Program-made: the position numbers and the translations under genes
Part shown: positions 1-9,509 of the stretch, piece by piece
Layout of the letters: the number at the start of each line of letters is the position of its first letter
How positions within the stretch are numbered: the first letter of the stretch is position 1
The notes under the pieces: model-generated
Told to the model about the DNA's origin: nothing
The model's database searches: none
Seen by the model: the letters and a program-made list of their open reading frames with translations, nothing else
Source: Bipolaris cookei
Lineage: Eukaryota > Ascomycota > Dothideomycetes > Pleosporales > Pleosporaceae
DNA: 64,000 nucleotides
Assembly: GCA_002286855.1 (NCBI GenBank)
Contig: NRSV01000053.1
Location: 1-64,000, forward strand
Direction: 5' to 3'

Positions 1-799
1 ATTGCAAGGCTGCAAAAAACAACCCTTCAGCTATCAAAAAAGCCATACAAGACTAGACAACTACGGGCTATCACGAGTTCCATCCCATCTACCCAAGAGA
101 TAAAAGAAATCATCCTATACAAGTTCAGACCATGGAATTCTCTCAACTACAGTATCTCTATATCAAAAAAATCGAAAGAAGAAGAGGCAGCCGCGCACAA
201 AGATTATATCCAAACAATAGAGGACAACTCTATAGTAATCTACTCAGACGTCTCTAAAACGAAAGACGGAGATGGGATAGGAGTGGGCTTAGCAGTCTAT
301 AACCCAAACCAAGAAGAAATCTACGCAAGAAAAGAGAATATAGGTGAAAACCAACTCGTCTATAATGGAGAGCTTGAAGGAATTGCAATGGCCTTCGAGT
401 ACGCTGCTAAAACTGCCACTAAAGACCAAAAACATCCACGTTTACGCTGACAACCAGGCCGCAATCTACAGGCTCCAAAGCCTATCAGATAAGCCCGGCC
501 AGCAGTGGGTAGTTCGGTGCTAAAAAGCAGCAAAATCTATCCGTAACAAAAAAGCAAAGATCTTCTTGAAATGGGCACCAGGCCACACAGATATAGAGGG
601 AAACGAAAAAGCAGACTACTTAGCTAAGGAAGCTACAAAACAAACACCAAAAAAATCGCAAACAAGCCTAGCCTTCCTAGGCACCAAGATCAAGCTCCTC
701 CAACGAGCTAGCCAAGCAGAAGAGTGGAGAAAGTTGTCAGATTTGATGGGTCTTCAATCATGGGGTCATGAAAAGGTGTTCATTCTTGCTATCTCCTGA
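1..799 (+). pseudogene. LINE ORF2 C-terminal RNase H domain, broken
   Basis: This is the last part of a retrotransposon polyprotein (RNase H type I, which degrades RNA in RNA/DNA hybrids). Frame 1 is open from base 1 and shows the first catalytic Asp in YSDVSK and the Glu in NGELEGI. The reading then passes to frame 2 near 430, where the third acidic residue (YADNQAAIY) and the WAPGHTDIEGNEKAD motif lie. An in-frame TAA stands at 521-523. The frameshift plus stop make it non-coding now. The domain order and the GHTDIEGNEKAD signature are typical of fungal LINEs that carry RNase H after reverse transcriptase. Confidence 0.8.
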
Positions 800-1281
800 G
801 GTGTCGCCTTTTTGTGGCTTTATTCTTTTCTTTTGTTTCCTTGGCCTTATGCATGGGCCTCAACTAAAGCCTTACTTCTGACAATTCTCAACATACCTTA
901 ACTTTTATTACTAGTACGAAGATAGGAACAAGAAAGTGGGACCTAGGCCAGGAAGACTAGAAAAAAAAAAAAAAGAAAGAAAGAAAAAGAAGAAAAACAC
1001 GTTTGCTTTTATTTGCGTTTATTAGTACTATTTCCTTTCCCTCTAGAGAGCTCGCTGGAAGGCAGCTTAGCCGCCCTACATCTCTCCCTGTCACCAAACT
1101 GCTCTTTAGCACCAGGCATCTAGAAGGCTAGTAATAGCTGAGCTAGATAAAGGCCGAAGCACCCTAGCTACACTCTATAGCAGAAACCTCCAAATTGTAA
1201 ATAAGAACTAGATAGAACGGCCTTTGGGCAGTCTTACATAGCCAACGGCTGATACAGGACTATAAATGGAATTAATAATAA
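1..1281 (+). mobile_element. 3' end of a degenerate non-LTR (LINE) retrotransposon
   Basis: The element begins left of the window. It holds the end of its ORF (RNase H domain, to about 799) and a 3' untranslated part with an A-rich tract (961-1000), ending near 1281 in an AAT-rich tail. The stretch from about 1045 to 1281 is repeated, with small differences, at 7717-7881 plus 9606-9681, where it is an insertion ending in (AAT)5; this shared 3' end marks it as the terminus of a LINE family. No target-site duplication could be set because the 5' end is off-window. Confidence 0.75.
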
Positions 1282-1465
1282 GACTATACATGCACTGCGC
1301 TCAAGCCAAAGACGGTATGGCACGCAATAATTTCCCTTGTCATCGGGAATATTCCCTGTAGCGGCTGGTGCTCCCTACATATAGATTGATGAATGTCCTG
1401 AACTTTTCCCAAGCCACATACAACACCCCCTCTTGCCTTAACAGACGCTTACCCAACCACCCATC

Positions 1466-1672
1466 ATGAAGTTTCTCACCACCCTTTCCGTACTCTAAGC
1501 TACGTCTGTCTCATTCCTGATTCAAAACGAAGACGGATTCTTGACTAGATACGAAGAGGGTGCTCTAGTCAATAGACAGTTTTCCTGACTGTTGCAGTGT
1601 TCCTGCTGGAGCATTCTGCACGTGTCCATTCACTTACATTCTCCTGAGAGACATTCAACGCAATGTAAGTCC
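1466..1672 (+). pseudogene. Relic of a small secreted cysteine-rich protein gene
   Basis: An ATG at 1466 opens a signal-peptide-like stretch (MKFLTTLSVL) that hits TAA at 1496-1498. The same frame continues (ATSVSFLIQNEDG...) to a TGA near 1583. From there the +1 frame gives a cysteine-rich tail with CC and CTC patterns, ending at a good donor (AAT|GTAAGT, near 1673). One extra T in a TTTT run would account for the frame change. A TATA-like sequence lies about 85 bp upstream. The layout resembles small secreted proteins of plant-associated fungi, but no family is recognised. With a stop and a frameshift it is probably dead, unless the breaks lie in introns I did not resolve. Confidence 0.4.
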
Positions 1673-2155
1673 ATAGCATAATGTGGATTGTGGTTTAAAG
1701 GGATGTCAATGTCTTGGATCGGCCGTACTGCCGCGGCCGCTAAGGCGGCGATTGATCGAACACGTCCGGAAAAAAGGTATCGGCTATTGAATGTCACCCC
1801 GCGACTCAGGATCGATATTTCAAAAACTACCTTTTTGATGTGAAAGTCGGGATATTTATGTAGTGGTGTAGTGGCACGTGATGAAGCTGCAAATACAAAT
1901 TGGGATTTTTACTCGGCGCATATAATCTTCCGTCTTCATTCAATTCTACTCCGCGATGACTTTTTAACTGTTACCTCTCTCGATTGCAGGCCGCCCCTTG
2001 ATCTTTTGGAGCATGATATCTTATCCTATTTCAATATGAAATCTAGTGATTTTAGTTTTGAGTTCGTACGCATTCTCACAGGACCCTAATTTCACACCGA
2101 GAAACTATTATAAAGCAGAACGTAAACATCTCAACCGGCCTCTTCCAGGACCCAA
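1673..2155. other. Intergenic, no gene seen
   Basis: This lies between the secreted-protein relic and the 3' end of the P450 gene. Only short open frames without recognisable domains occur. It may contain the remainder of the relic (a splice donor sits at its left edge) and the P450 3' UTR. Confidence 0.4.
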
Positions 2156-3758
2156 CTACTCTTGCAGTTCTCTAGGTCGTATTTCCACCTTGAGCCCTCT
2201 CTTCTCCCAGAACATAAAATTATTTTGCGACCCAAAATCATCAACCTGCTCGGCTGCCTCTAGATCAAACTTGAAAAAGAGTCGTGCCAACGTCAATCGC
2301 ATGATTGCCCAAGCGAGCTTTTGCCCCACGCACTTGTGACGTCCAAGTAGGAACGGCACGAAAGCATCGATGCAATCAGAAGGATACGGCGAGTTTGGTA
2401 GAAAGCGTTCTGGAACGAATAGATCGGGATCGGTGAAGTTCAGGGCGGACCGAAAAGTCGGGTATTGGTTCACAGAGACGAAAGTCTAGACTGTATTAGT
2501 AATTGTATCTCATATGGTATTGTTGGGAGAACTTACATTGCCTGGTACGTATTTACCACAGATAATTTCGCCTTCTTTCGGGGTGATGCGAGGCAGGCCC
2601 ACCGCTACTGGAGGGCCCATTCGGATACCCTCCTGGATCACGGCACCGAGATAGTCTAACTTTCCCACACTGGCAATATTTATTTCGTCTTCGCTCATGA
2701 AGTTTTCACGGATCTCTCTTATGACCTTCGTTAGGGCAGCTGAGCTTTGCAGAAGCTGAGTAAGTATCGCCGTCAGGGAAGTGCTGGTAGTCTCGCTCCC
2801 CGCAAAAATGAGTACAGTCATATTCGCTTCAATCTCTTCTTCTGAAATCTTGGTCTCACCCTTTTCTTGACTATACGCCAGGATTGAGCCTACATAGTCT
2901 TGCGCCTTTTCTTTATGCTCCATCATGAGACGCTGCATGAACTTCGCATGAGCCAATTCTCGATGGTATTTCATCTTTTCCATGATCTCCCTTGGCATCG
3001 CGAGCTTCAGAAATTTATTCAGTGGGCGAAAGAAATTGATAGAAGCCATGAGCGCAATCCCTTTGCCGAAACTGCAACTGATTTCGACCCAGGGGTGTGC
3101 ACGGCCGGCTGCTACGCTTCCGAAGGATTCACCGAAGGAGAGGACACCGGAGATGTCAAAAGTCAGCCAGTTGAACCAATCTGTGAAGTCTACAATAGCG
3201 CACCCGTCACCCTGCTTAGCTGCTTCGCCGAGCTTCTGCATCATGGTCTCAACAAGACCTTCGAGCAAAGGCGCATGTTTGGTGATCGCATGCTCGGTAA
3301 ATGCTCCAGCAAGTGCTCTGCGATTTCGCAAATGTGTTGCTTCATCCGTACTGACAATACTAATAGGACGATTTTCTTCTTCTTGGCCAGCCCATACACG
3401 GTTCTTTGGGATGTTGCGATTACCATAGATGTCCTTCCAGGCTTCGGGATCGATATAAGACAGCTCATCAGGAGCGATTCGCACCACTTGCCCATATTGC
3501 TTGTGGAGTTGGTTGAGCTTGAGGTGGTACGTCCCCGATTGCAAGGAATGGGACCAGGCGAGGCGTGTGGCAGCCCACCATCTTGGCCCAGGAAAGTGTC
3601 GAAGGGGATGTAGGAAGATGTTATAGAGTATCTTGAACAGAACCTTGGAATAGTGAGTAATAGTCTGCCCTGTTTAGATATTTTTTAGATTTTATTAAAC
3701 ATACTAAAGAGGTTGCACCAAATGCACCAACTGCGAACATATTCAGAATGTGACTCAT
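2156..3758 (-). CDS. Cytochrome P450 monooxygenase
   Basis: Three exons: 3758-3705, 3664-2537, 2485-2156 (503 aa). The 40- and 51-nt introns were placed by frame and splice signals. This is a haem-thiolate monooxygenase, probably ER-anchored. Exon 1 gives a short hydrophobic start; exon 2 begins with the linker YNIFLHPLRHFPGP. The I-helix motif AGSETTST, the ExxR motif (EGIR) and the haem loop FLLGRHKCVG (proximal Cys446) are all present, so it looks catalytically complete. It resembles fungal P450s of secondary metabolism or detoxification; the substrate cannot be told. It is transcribed divergently from the CoA-transferase gene, 506 bp apart, so co-regulation is possible. The exon 1 choice is the least certain part. 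Confidence 0.88.
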
Positions 3759-4264
3759 CGTACAGAACTGTCTTCCTTACAGGCAAGAGCATGTCGAGAG
3801 ACTGAATTTAAGTAAAGACACATTGAACTCGTTCATTCGGCTACCCGCTCTTCGGGCTCTCGGTGTCTTGCTCGCAAGGCTGAGAATGATGTCATGCCAT
3901 CCTAGACGGAGGATGGGTCCGGTCAAGCGCGGCGACTATCATGATGCGATGACATATTTTGGACCTCTGTATCTTTGCAATAGATGCAAATCCGAATACA
4001 CTAGACGCATATGAAGTGAAATGAGAGAATGAATTGGTGCTGGAAACTGGGGAAGACACACTAGTTGCTTACATAACGACGCTCGGCAATCCCGTGATGT
4101 TTGTAGTCATACGAAGCATCGTGACTCATATTTAACTCTTCCTATCTTGAGATAGCAGTTTCATCCAGTTGACGATATATAAAAGTGGGTATACATTAAC
4201 ACCTGGGGACTCAAGGCTCTTCCTCCGTTGTCGCTTCTTCTCGACTCAGTCTATACCAGCACCG
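3759..4264. promoter_or_regulatory. Divergent promoter between P450 and CoA-transferase genes
   Basis: A 506-bp spacer separates the start codons of two divergently transcribed genes. I see no open frame worth calling. The position implies a shared bidirectional control region; no specific binding site is claimed. Confidence 0.5.
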
Positions 4265-5713
4265 ATGGATCGCTCAGCATTCTCCGCCCATGACTCAGTT
4301 GTGTATATTTGGCAACAACTTGGTCTACCAGAAAATGCTTTGAAGTCACTCGAACTACAGGTCGATGCTGAATGCCTTCCTTCTTCTTTCAAAGTGGATA
4401 TCCTTGCACAGTCCACCATCGCTGCATCTGCACTTGCAGCAGCTCTCTACTGGTCCGTCAGGCATGCAAATGTGATACCGCAGGTGACCATTCCAGCCGA
4501 GCATGCATGTATCGAGTTTAAATCCGAAAGATTCTATACTCTCGATGGAAAAATTGCATCACCGCCCTGGGGGACAATTGGCGGATTACACAAAACCTCC
4601 GACGGGTACGTAAGAATACATGACTCATTTCCAAATACACGGCGGAACGCATTGCAAATCCTGGGACTAAGTTTTGATTCTTCTAAAGATGATGTTGGGA
4701 AAGAGGTCATGAAATGGGATGCTGTCCGATTAGAAGATGAAGCCTTCCGACGAGGAGCTGTCATCGCTGCACTGCGATCCTTTGAAGAATGGGATGCACT
4801 GCCACAAGCCAAAGCTATTGCAGACTTTCCGATCCTGATGACGAAGGTCTCTCATATTGTACCTTATATTCCACCGGTCCCATCTGTAGTTGAAGACAAC
4901 AAATGTTTACGAGGCATTCGCGTGGTTGAGATGAGTCGAGTCATAGCTGCGCCTGTTGCAGGCAAGACACTAGCTGCACATGGGGCGGACGTAATCTGGA
5001 TCACATCACCATCTTTACCTGCTCTTCCAGATCTCGACATTGATCTATCGCGTGGGAAACGTACAGTACAGCTCGATATCGAGAAAAGTGACGATAAAGC
5101 AAAGCTCTTGGATCTACTCTCTACAGCCGATGTGTTTATCCAGAGTTATCGTCCCGGGAGTCTTGCCTCGAAGGGATTCTCTGTGGAGGAGCTCCACAAA
5201 GCAAATTCCAACCTGATTGTGGCAAGTTTAGATGCTTATGGTCCTAACGGCCCTTGGAGTCAAAATCGTGGTTTTGATTCGCTGGTCCAAACTTGCTCTG
5301 GCATAAACGTTGCAGAAGCGCAAAGGTATGGCGATGGTGAGCCTGCGCGTGTGTTACCATGCCAAGCTTTGGACCACGGCTCGGGTTACCTCCTAGCGAC
5401 TGGCATCATGGCGGCACTGTACAAGCGTGCCACTGAAGGAGATGTATATGAGGTGAAGGTATCATTAGTTGGTGTCATGAAGTATCTACGGTCTTTGGGG
5501 CGTTACGAAAGCACGAGCGGTTTCAGGCGCAGGGATTTTAAGAACCCGCAAGACGTTGAAAGATACCTGGAGTCTAGAGAGATAGCCTTTGGCACACTGA
5601 GAGCCGTCAGACACGCTGCAAAGATTGAGAACGTCGAAGTCGGTTGGGAGACTATGCCTAAACCCCTAGGCAGTGACACTCCTGTCTGGCTCGACCACGC
5701 TCACAGATGCTAA
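4265..5713 (+). CDS. CaiB/BaiF (family III) CoA-transferase
   Basis: Single exon, 482 aa. The first ATG in frame is at 4265; the open frame extends further upstream without an ATG. Family III enzymes move CoA between acyl groups or act as 2-methylacyl-CoA racemases. Family signs are the Rossmann-like start LRGIRVVEMSRVIAAPVAGK, DVFIQSYRPGSL, and the conserved GFDSLVQTCSG block, whose Asp corresponds to the catalytic Asp of the family, followed by PCQALDHGSGYLLATG. The N-terminal 210 residues precede the usual domain start, a layout I associate with longer fungal members. Its P450 neighbour suggests acyl-CoA or secondary metabolism, which is inference. Confidence 0.85.
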   Translation: MDRSAFSAHDSVVYIWQQLGLPENALKSLELQVDAECLPSSFKVDILAQSTIAASALAAALYWSVRHANVIPQVTIPAEHACIEFKSERFYTLDGKIASPPWGTIGGLHKTSDGYVRIHDSFPNTRRNALQILGLSFDSSKDDVGKEVMKWDAVRLEDEAFRRGAVIAALRSFEEWDALPQAKAIADFPILMTKVSHIVPYIPPVPSVVEDNKCLRGIRVVEMSRVIAAPVAGKTLAAHGADVIWITSPSLPALPDLDIDLSRGKRTVQLDIEKSDDKAKLLDLLSTADVFIQSYRPGSLASKGFSVEELHKANSNLIVASLDAYGPNGPWSQNRGFDSLVQTCSGINVAEAQRYGDGEPARVLPCQALDHGSGYLLATGIMAALYKRATEGDVYEVKVSLVGVMKYLRSLGRYESTSGFRRRDFKNPQDVERYLESREIAFGTLRAVRHAAKIENVEVGWETMPKPLGSDTPVWLDHAHRC

Positions 5714-6007
5714 GCGTATTATTGGGGCTCGTTCGACCGCTTATTCCTGGTCTTTCCAATTGTTGAATACCACATAGAACATAACCTATGTTTCTATATT
5801 CAAACAAAAACTAGCTGTTCGCGTGTCCAGAGACCACAAATGCACCTACCATGGGGCTATTGACGTCATGCCCATCGCGTACCTGCATCAGCCCTTGTGC
5901 CTCTCAACACCTTCCACCGCGTCATCACTCATTATATTTGACGCCGAATTCTTTATCCAAGTTCTCTACCCTTAACCCCACAGCGATATTAAATCCGAAA
6001 CAGCACA

Positions 6008-7364
6008 ATGGCCGAAATAGCAGCAGGCGCGTGGGTAGCAGGAGAAGTCGTCGAGCATACAGCAGAAGCCGGCTACGCGGCCTATCTTGTATCCAAACCA
6101 ACACTGCCTCTCAAGGTAACATTCACACGTATAGCTACAGCTACAGGAGATCCATCAGCGTATGTACTTTGGCCGCTTATTTCACACAGTCAGACTGACC
6201 GACAGACGCTCCCTGGCCCGCTCCAACCATACAGTCACAGTGATTGGCAACAAAGCCTATGTTTTCGGTGGCAACACCGCGAATAATGTTCTTGCGAGTA
6301 ACGATGTTCATGTAGTTACCCTCGAGCGGTCTGGGAAGCCGGAAATGGATTATAGTATGATTCCCGCATTGCCAACATCCGAGAACAAGCAGACACCCCT
6401 GGCAAGATCCAACCACGCAGCCTGTGCTTTCCATGGAAACATTGTCGTCTATGGTGGCAGTGATTCAAGCGGGAATCTTACTAATGAGGAGTCTTCCATA
6501 TGGCTTTTCAACCCAGAAAGAAAGACCTGGGATATTCTCGAACCGTCCAAGGGAGATGTCGATACCGGTGCCATTGGCCCAGGACCACGCCGAAATGCAC
6601 ACTTGTTTGCAAACGATCAGCACGTAGTACTCTTTGGTGGAATAGATAGCTCAGGCGACCACGCATCAGATCTCTGGAAGTTCGACATTGCAGCCCGTTA
6701 CTGGACACAGCTCCCCACTGCGCCGGTAGCAACATCAAACGCATCGCTGACAAGCGGACAACTATGGCTGATATCCAGTAACGACCCGATGAGCAGCCAA
6801 CTCTATCACATTAGTATCAATTCTCCAAGCGAAGAAAAGAAGTGGGAGTCCTTTACCTTCCCGACCAACCCTTTCGCACCAGGACCCCGAGCAAGATACG
6901 ATGGCGCTCTACTTCCCGTCACTACCGGCTGGGGCCGCAACTATCTCATCTACCTCTTCGGAGTCAGGGGTGATTCCGATGCGGAAACCCGTACTGTAGA
7001 TCCAGAGGATCTTAAACACACGAATCAAGTGATGCAGTTCAGTGATACATGGGCGCTCCAGATTCCCTCAAGCGACTTTGAGCCAAAGGCATCCATGAAA
7101 CTCAAGAACGCAATTAAACCTGCGAAACTCAAGGATGCTATCAGATCCGCTATTGGTGCTGAGACTGGCCATCTCTCATGGGCAGAAGCAGTAGTGCAGC
7201 TTCCGTCGGACAAGCAACTAGACGAGGATGGAAAGCTACATCCCGGCCCAAGGGCTTTCTTTGGCGCAGACGTAATGGAGGGAGGTAACAATGTTGTATT
7301 CTGGGGTGGGGTAGACGCAAAAGGGGAGAGGGTGGGCGACGGATGGATAGCCAAATTTGAATAA
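6008..7364 (+). CDS. Kelch-repeat beta-propeller protein
   Basis: Two exons: 6008-6159 and 6206-7364 (436 aa). The 46-nt intron has donor GTATGT, a CTGAC branch site and acceptor CAG. After a short N-terminal segment come kelch-type blades, seen as repeated RSNHTVTVIGNKAYVFGG, RSNHAACAFHGNIVVYGG, RNAHLFANDQHVVLFGG and a final FFGADVMEGGNNVVFWGG. Such propellers are binding scaffolds, often galactose-oxidase-like in fold; no catalytic copper ligands are evident. Function and partner are unknown. The Fot1-type element begins 56 bp after the stop codon. Confidence 0.85.
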
Positions 7365-8017
7365 GCAACCTCACATATCAAATCCACCGTGTACATTACC
7401 AACGAATAACAATATATATAACGTATTCCACAATTCAGAGGGTCACTTTTTCTTGGCATCGCGAACTTTACGTACAAAAACTTGAATTACTCTATACCAG
7501 CTATAGATGCGTCGTTCCCCCATCTACACCAAATTGATAGAAACACGTAGATACTTTTAGGCCACACAAGCCTGCACGTCTTATATAGCCTTAGGGTTGA
7601 GATAGGACGCTAAAAAAGAATAACGATGATAACAATAATAATGTTGAGAATATGCGAGTCCAGTCCAGGTTGGTAGAAGAAAGTTCAGAGCCTGGGCAAG
7701 AGAATGGCGCCACGCCCTAAGAGAGCTCGCTGGAAGGCAGCCTAGCTGCCCTACATCTCTCCCTGTTGCCAAACTGCTCTTTAGCACCAGGCATCTAGAA
7801 AGCCAGCAATAGCTTAGCTAGATATAAGCCGAAGCACCATAGTCACGCAATACAGCACAACGTACCAAATTGTAACTAGTTACAGAGGAGCCTTTCAAAA
7901 GTCTCTGCCCACCTTGGCGAGCAGGGGTGTCAGCCGCTATCCAGATATGGAAACATCTCCGAGCTGGCGTGGGTGTTTTCTTTAACCTCTTTGCTTCTAT
8001 TGTTACTCTATCTCACT

Positions 8018-9304
8018 ATGGCTCCTCACGATATCGCTACTCGTGCTCTAATTGTTGCTTTTAAGGCTACTGGCAAACCAAATGAGGAGATTACCTACTT
8101 AACTGGGATCCAGAAGCGTACGATTAACGATATATTTGCTCGAGCTGTCAAACGCGGCTTTGATCCATGCCAACGTCCAATTGAGATCCGTAATGAGTAT
8201 CTTGAAGACGCTCCTCGATCAGGTCGCTCATCAAAGCAAAGCGAGCTTTCAGCAAAAGTAATACGTAGTGTACGCACTGATCGCTACGGCCGAGAGAAGT
8301 CTTGCGCTGATATAGCTGGCGCTCTTAGCCAAGAGGGATACAACATCTCAGATATCACAGTATGGCGGATTCTAAGGAAAGCAGGCTACAGAAAGACGAA
8401 ACCAACGAGGAAGCCTGGATTGACGAAGAAGATGAAGGAGGATCGGCTTAGGTGGTGTCAAGAACATAAAGACTGGACAATTGAAGACTGGAAGAATGTT
8501 ATTTGGTCTGATGAGACGTCTGTTGTTTTGAATCATAGACGTGGGGGTTATCGTGTATGGAGAAAGGCAGACGAGGCCTTCGTTCGTAGCTGTATTCGTG
8601 AGAGGTGGAAAGGCTATAGCGAGTTTATGTTTTGGGGCTGCTTTTCGTACGATCAAAAAGGCCCTTCTTACTGCTGGGCGCCGGAGACGAAGAGGGAGAA
8701 GGATGCAGCAGCAGCTCGAATTGATGAGCTTAATCAAGAGCTTGAGCCTATTATGAGAGCTCAATGGGAGCTTGAGACAGGTATGCGACGGCTTGATCTT
8801 CGAAATAAGCCTGGCTCTAAGCCTTCTTGGAAATGGACTAAAAAGAATGGAAAGCTCAGTCGAGGTAAAGGCTCAGGTATTGATTGGTATCGATATCAGA
8901 CGTCTATTCTACTACCAAAGCTTATCCCTTTTGCAAAGTCTTGCAAAGCTCAGCGTCCTCAAACAGTCGTTCAAGAAGACAAGGCACCTTCGTATGACCA
9001 CTACGTTCAGCAGTATATATATAACCTACACGACGTTGAAAGACTACTCTGGTGTGGTAACTCCCCTGATTTAAACGCTATTGAGCCATGCTGGTCGTGG
9101 ATGAAGAGAGTTACTACGAAGAAAGGTGCACCAAAGAGTAGGGCAGAGGCTATCCGTGTATGGGAGCAATGCTGGAGAGATCTACCTCAAGAAAAGATTC
9201 AAGCGTGGATTGAGCGTATTCCAGTCCATATCAGAGAGATTATTAGACTTGAAGGTGGTAACGAGTATCAGGAGGGCAACAATGTACGTAGATTGAGAGA
9301 ATGA
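8018..9304 (+). CDS. Tc1-type DD34E transposase
   Basis: Intact, 428 aa. The ATG at 8018 is chosen because the longer frame has no earlier ATG. An N-terminal paired helix-turn-helix region (ALIVAFKATGKPNEEITYLTG and ITVWRILRKAGYRKTKP) should bind the inverted repeats. The catalytic triad is D in VIWSDETSV, D in VVQEDKAPS and E in NSPDLNAIEPCWSWMK, with 34 residues between the last two, the Tc1 spacing. The HRRGGYRVWRK and MFWGCFSYD blocks are also typical. It is nuclear and cuts and pastes the element into TA sites. There are no stops or frameshifts, so it could be active. A MITE has inserted so that its target duplication starts inside the stop codon, leaving the protein unchanged. Confidence 0.93.
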   Translation: MAPHDIATRALIVAFKATGKPNEEITYLTGIQKRTINDIFARAVKRGFDPCQRPIEIRNEYLEDAPRSGRSSKQSELSAKVIRSVRTDRYGREKSCADIAGALSQEGYNISDITVWRILRKAGYRKTKPTRKPGLTKKMKEDRLRWCQEHKDWTIEDWKNVIWSDETSVVLNHRRGGYRVWRKADEAFVRSCIRERWKGYSEFMFWGCFSYDQKGPSYCWAPETKREKDAAAARIDELNQELEPIMRAQWELETGMRRLDLRNKPGSKPSWKWTKKNGKLSRGKGSGIDWYRYQTSILLPKLIPFAKSCKAQRPQTVVQEDKAPSYDHYVQQYIYNLHDVERLLWCGNSPDLNAIEPCWSWMKRVTTKKGAPKSRAEAIRVWEQCWRDLPQEKIQAWIERIPVHIREIIRLEGGNEYQEGNNVRRLRE

Positions 9305-9310
9305 GATTAC

Positions 9311-9509
9311 CATACTTGGGAACAAGCAAGCGTGCTTGCTTGCTTGCTTGTTACGCTTGGTTGCTAATTTAGAGGAGCCCGCTTGGCTTGCACTTAATTG
9401 GTGAAGGTTTATAGAGAGGCGCTTGGCTTGCCTGAATAGGCAAGCAACCAAGCGTAATATGCAAGCAAGCAAGCAAGCGTGCTTGCTTGCTTGCTTGTTC
9501 CCAAGTATG
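9311..9509. mobile_element. 199-bp foldback MITE (level 5 insertion), probably hAT-type
   Basis: Ends CATACTTGGGAACAAGC... and its inverse form inverted repeats of more than 50 bp, interrupted by GCAA/TTGC tetranucleotide runs that differ in length. It is flanked by perfect 8-bp direct repeats GAGATTAC (9303-9310 and 9510-9517). An 8-bp duplication is the hAT hallmark. There is no coding capacity. It sits between the transposase stop and the right inverted repeat of the Tc1 element. Confidence 0.8.

Noticed and set aside
7508..7513. ATGCGT match between both ends of the level 2 element as part of its inverted repeat
   Set aside because: These bases belong to the 14-bp target duplication, which is shared with the transposase tail at 10005-10018.
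9311..9509. GCAAGC repeats resembling a short-spaced repeat array
   Set aside because: The repeats are arms of one palindromic MITE with an 8-bp target duplication; there are no regular spacers, and the host is a fungus.
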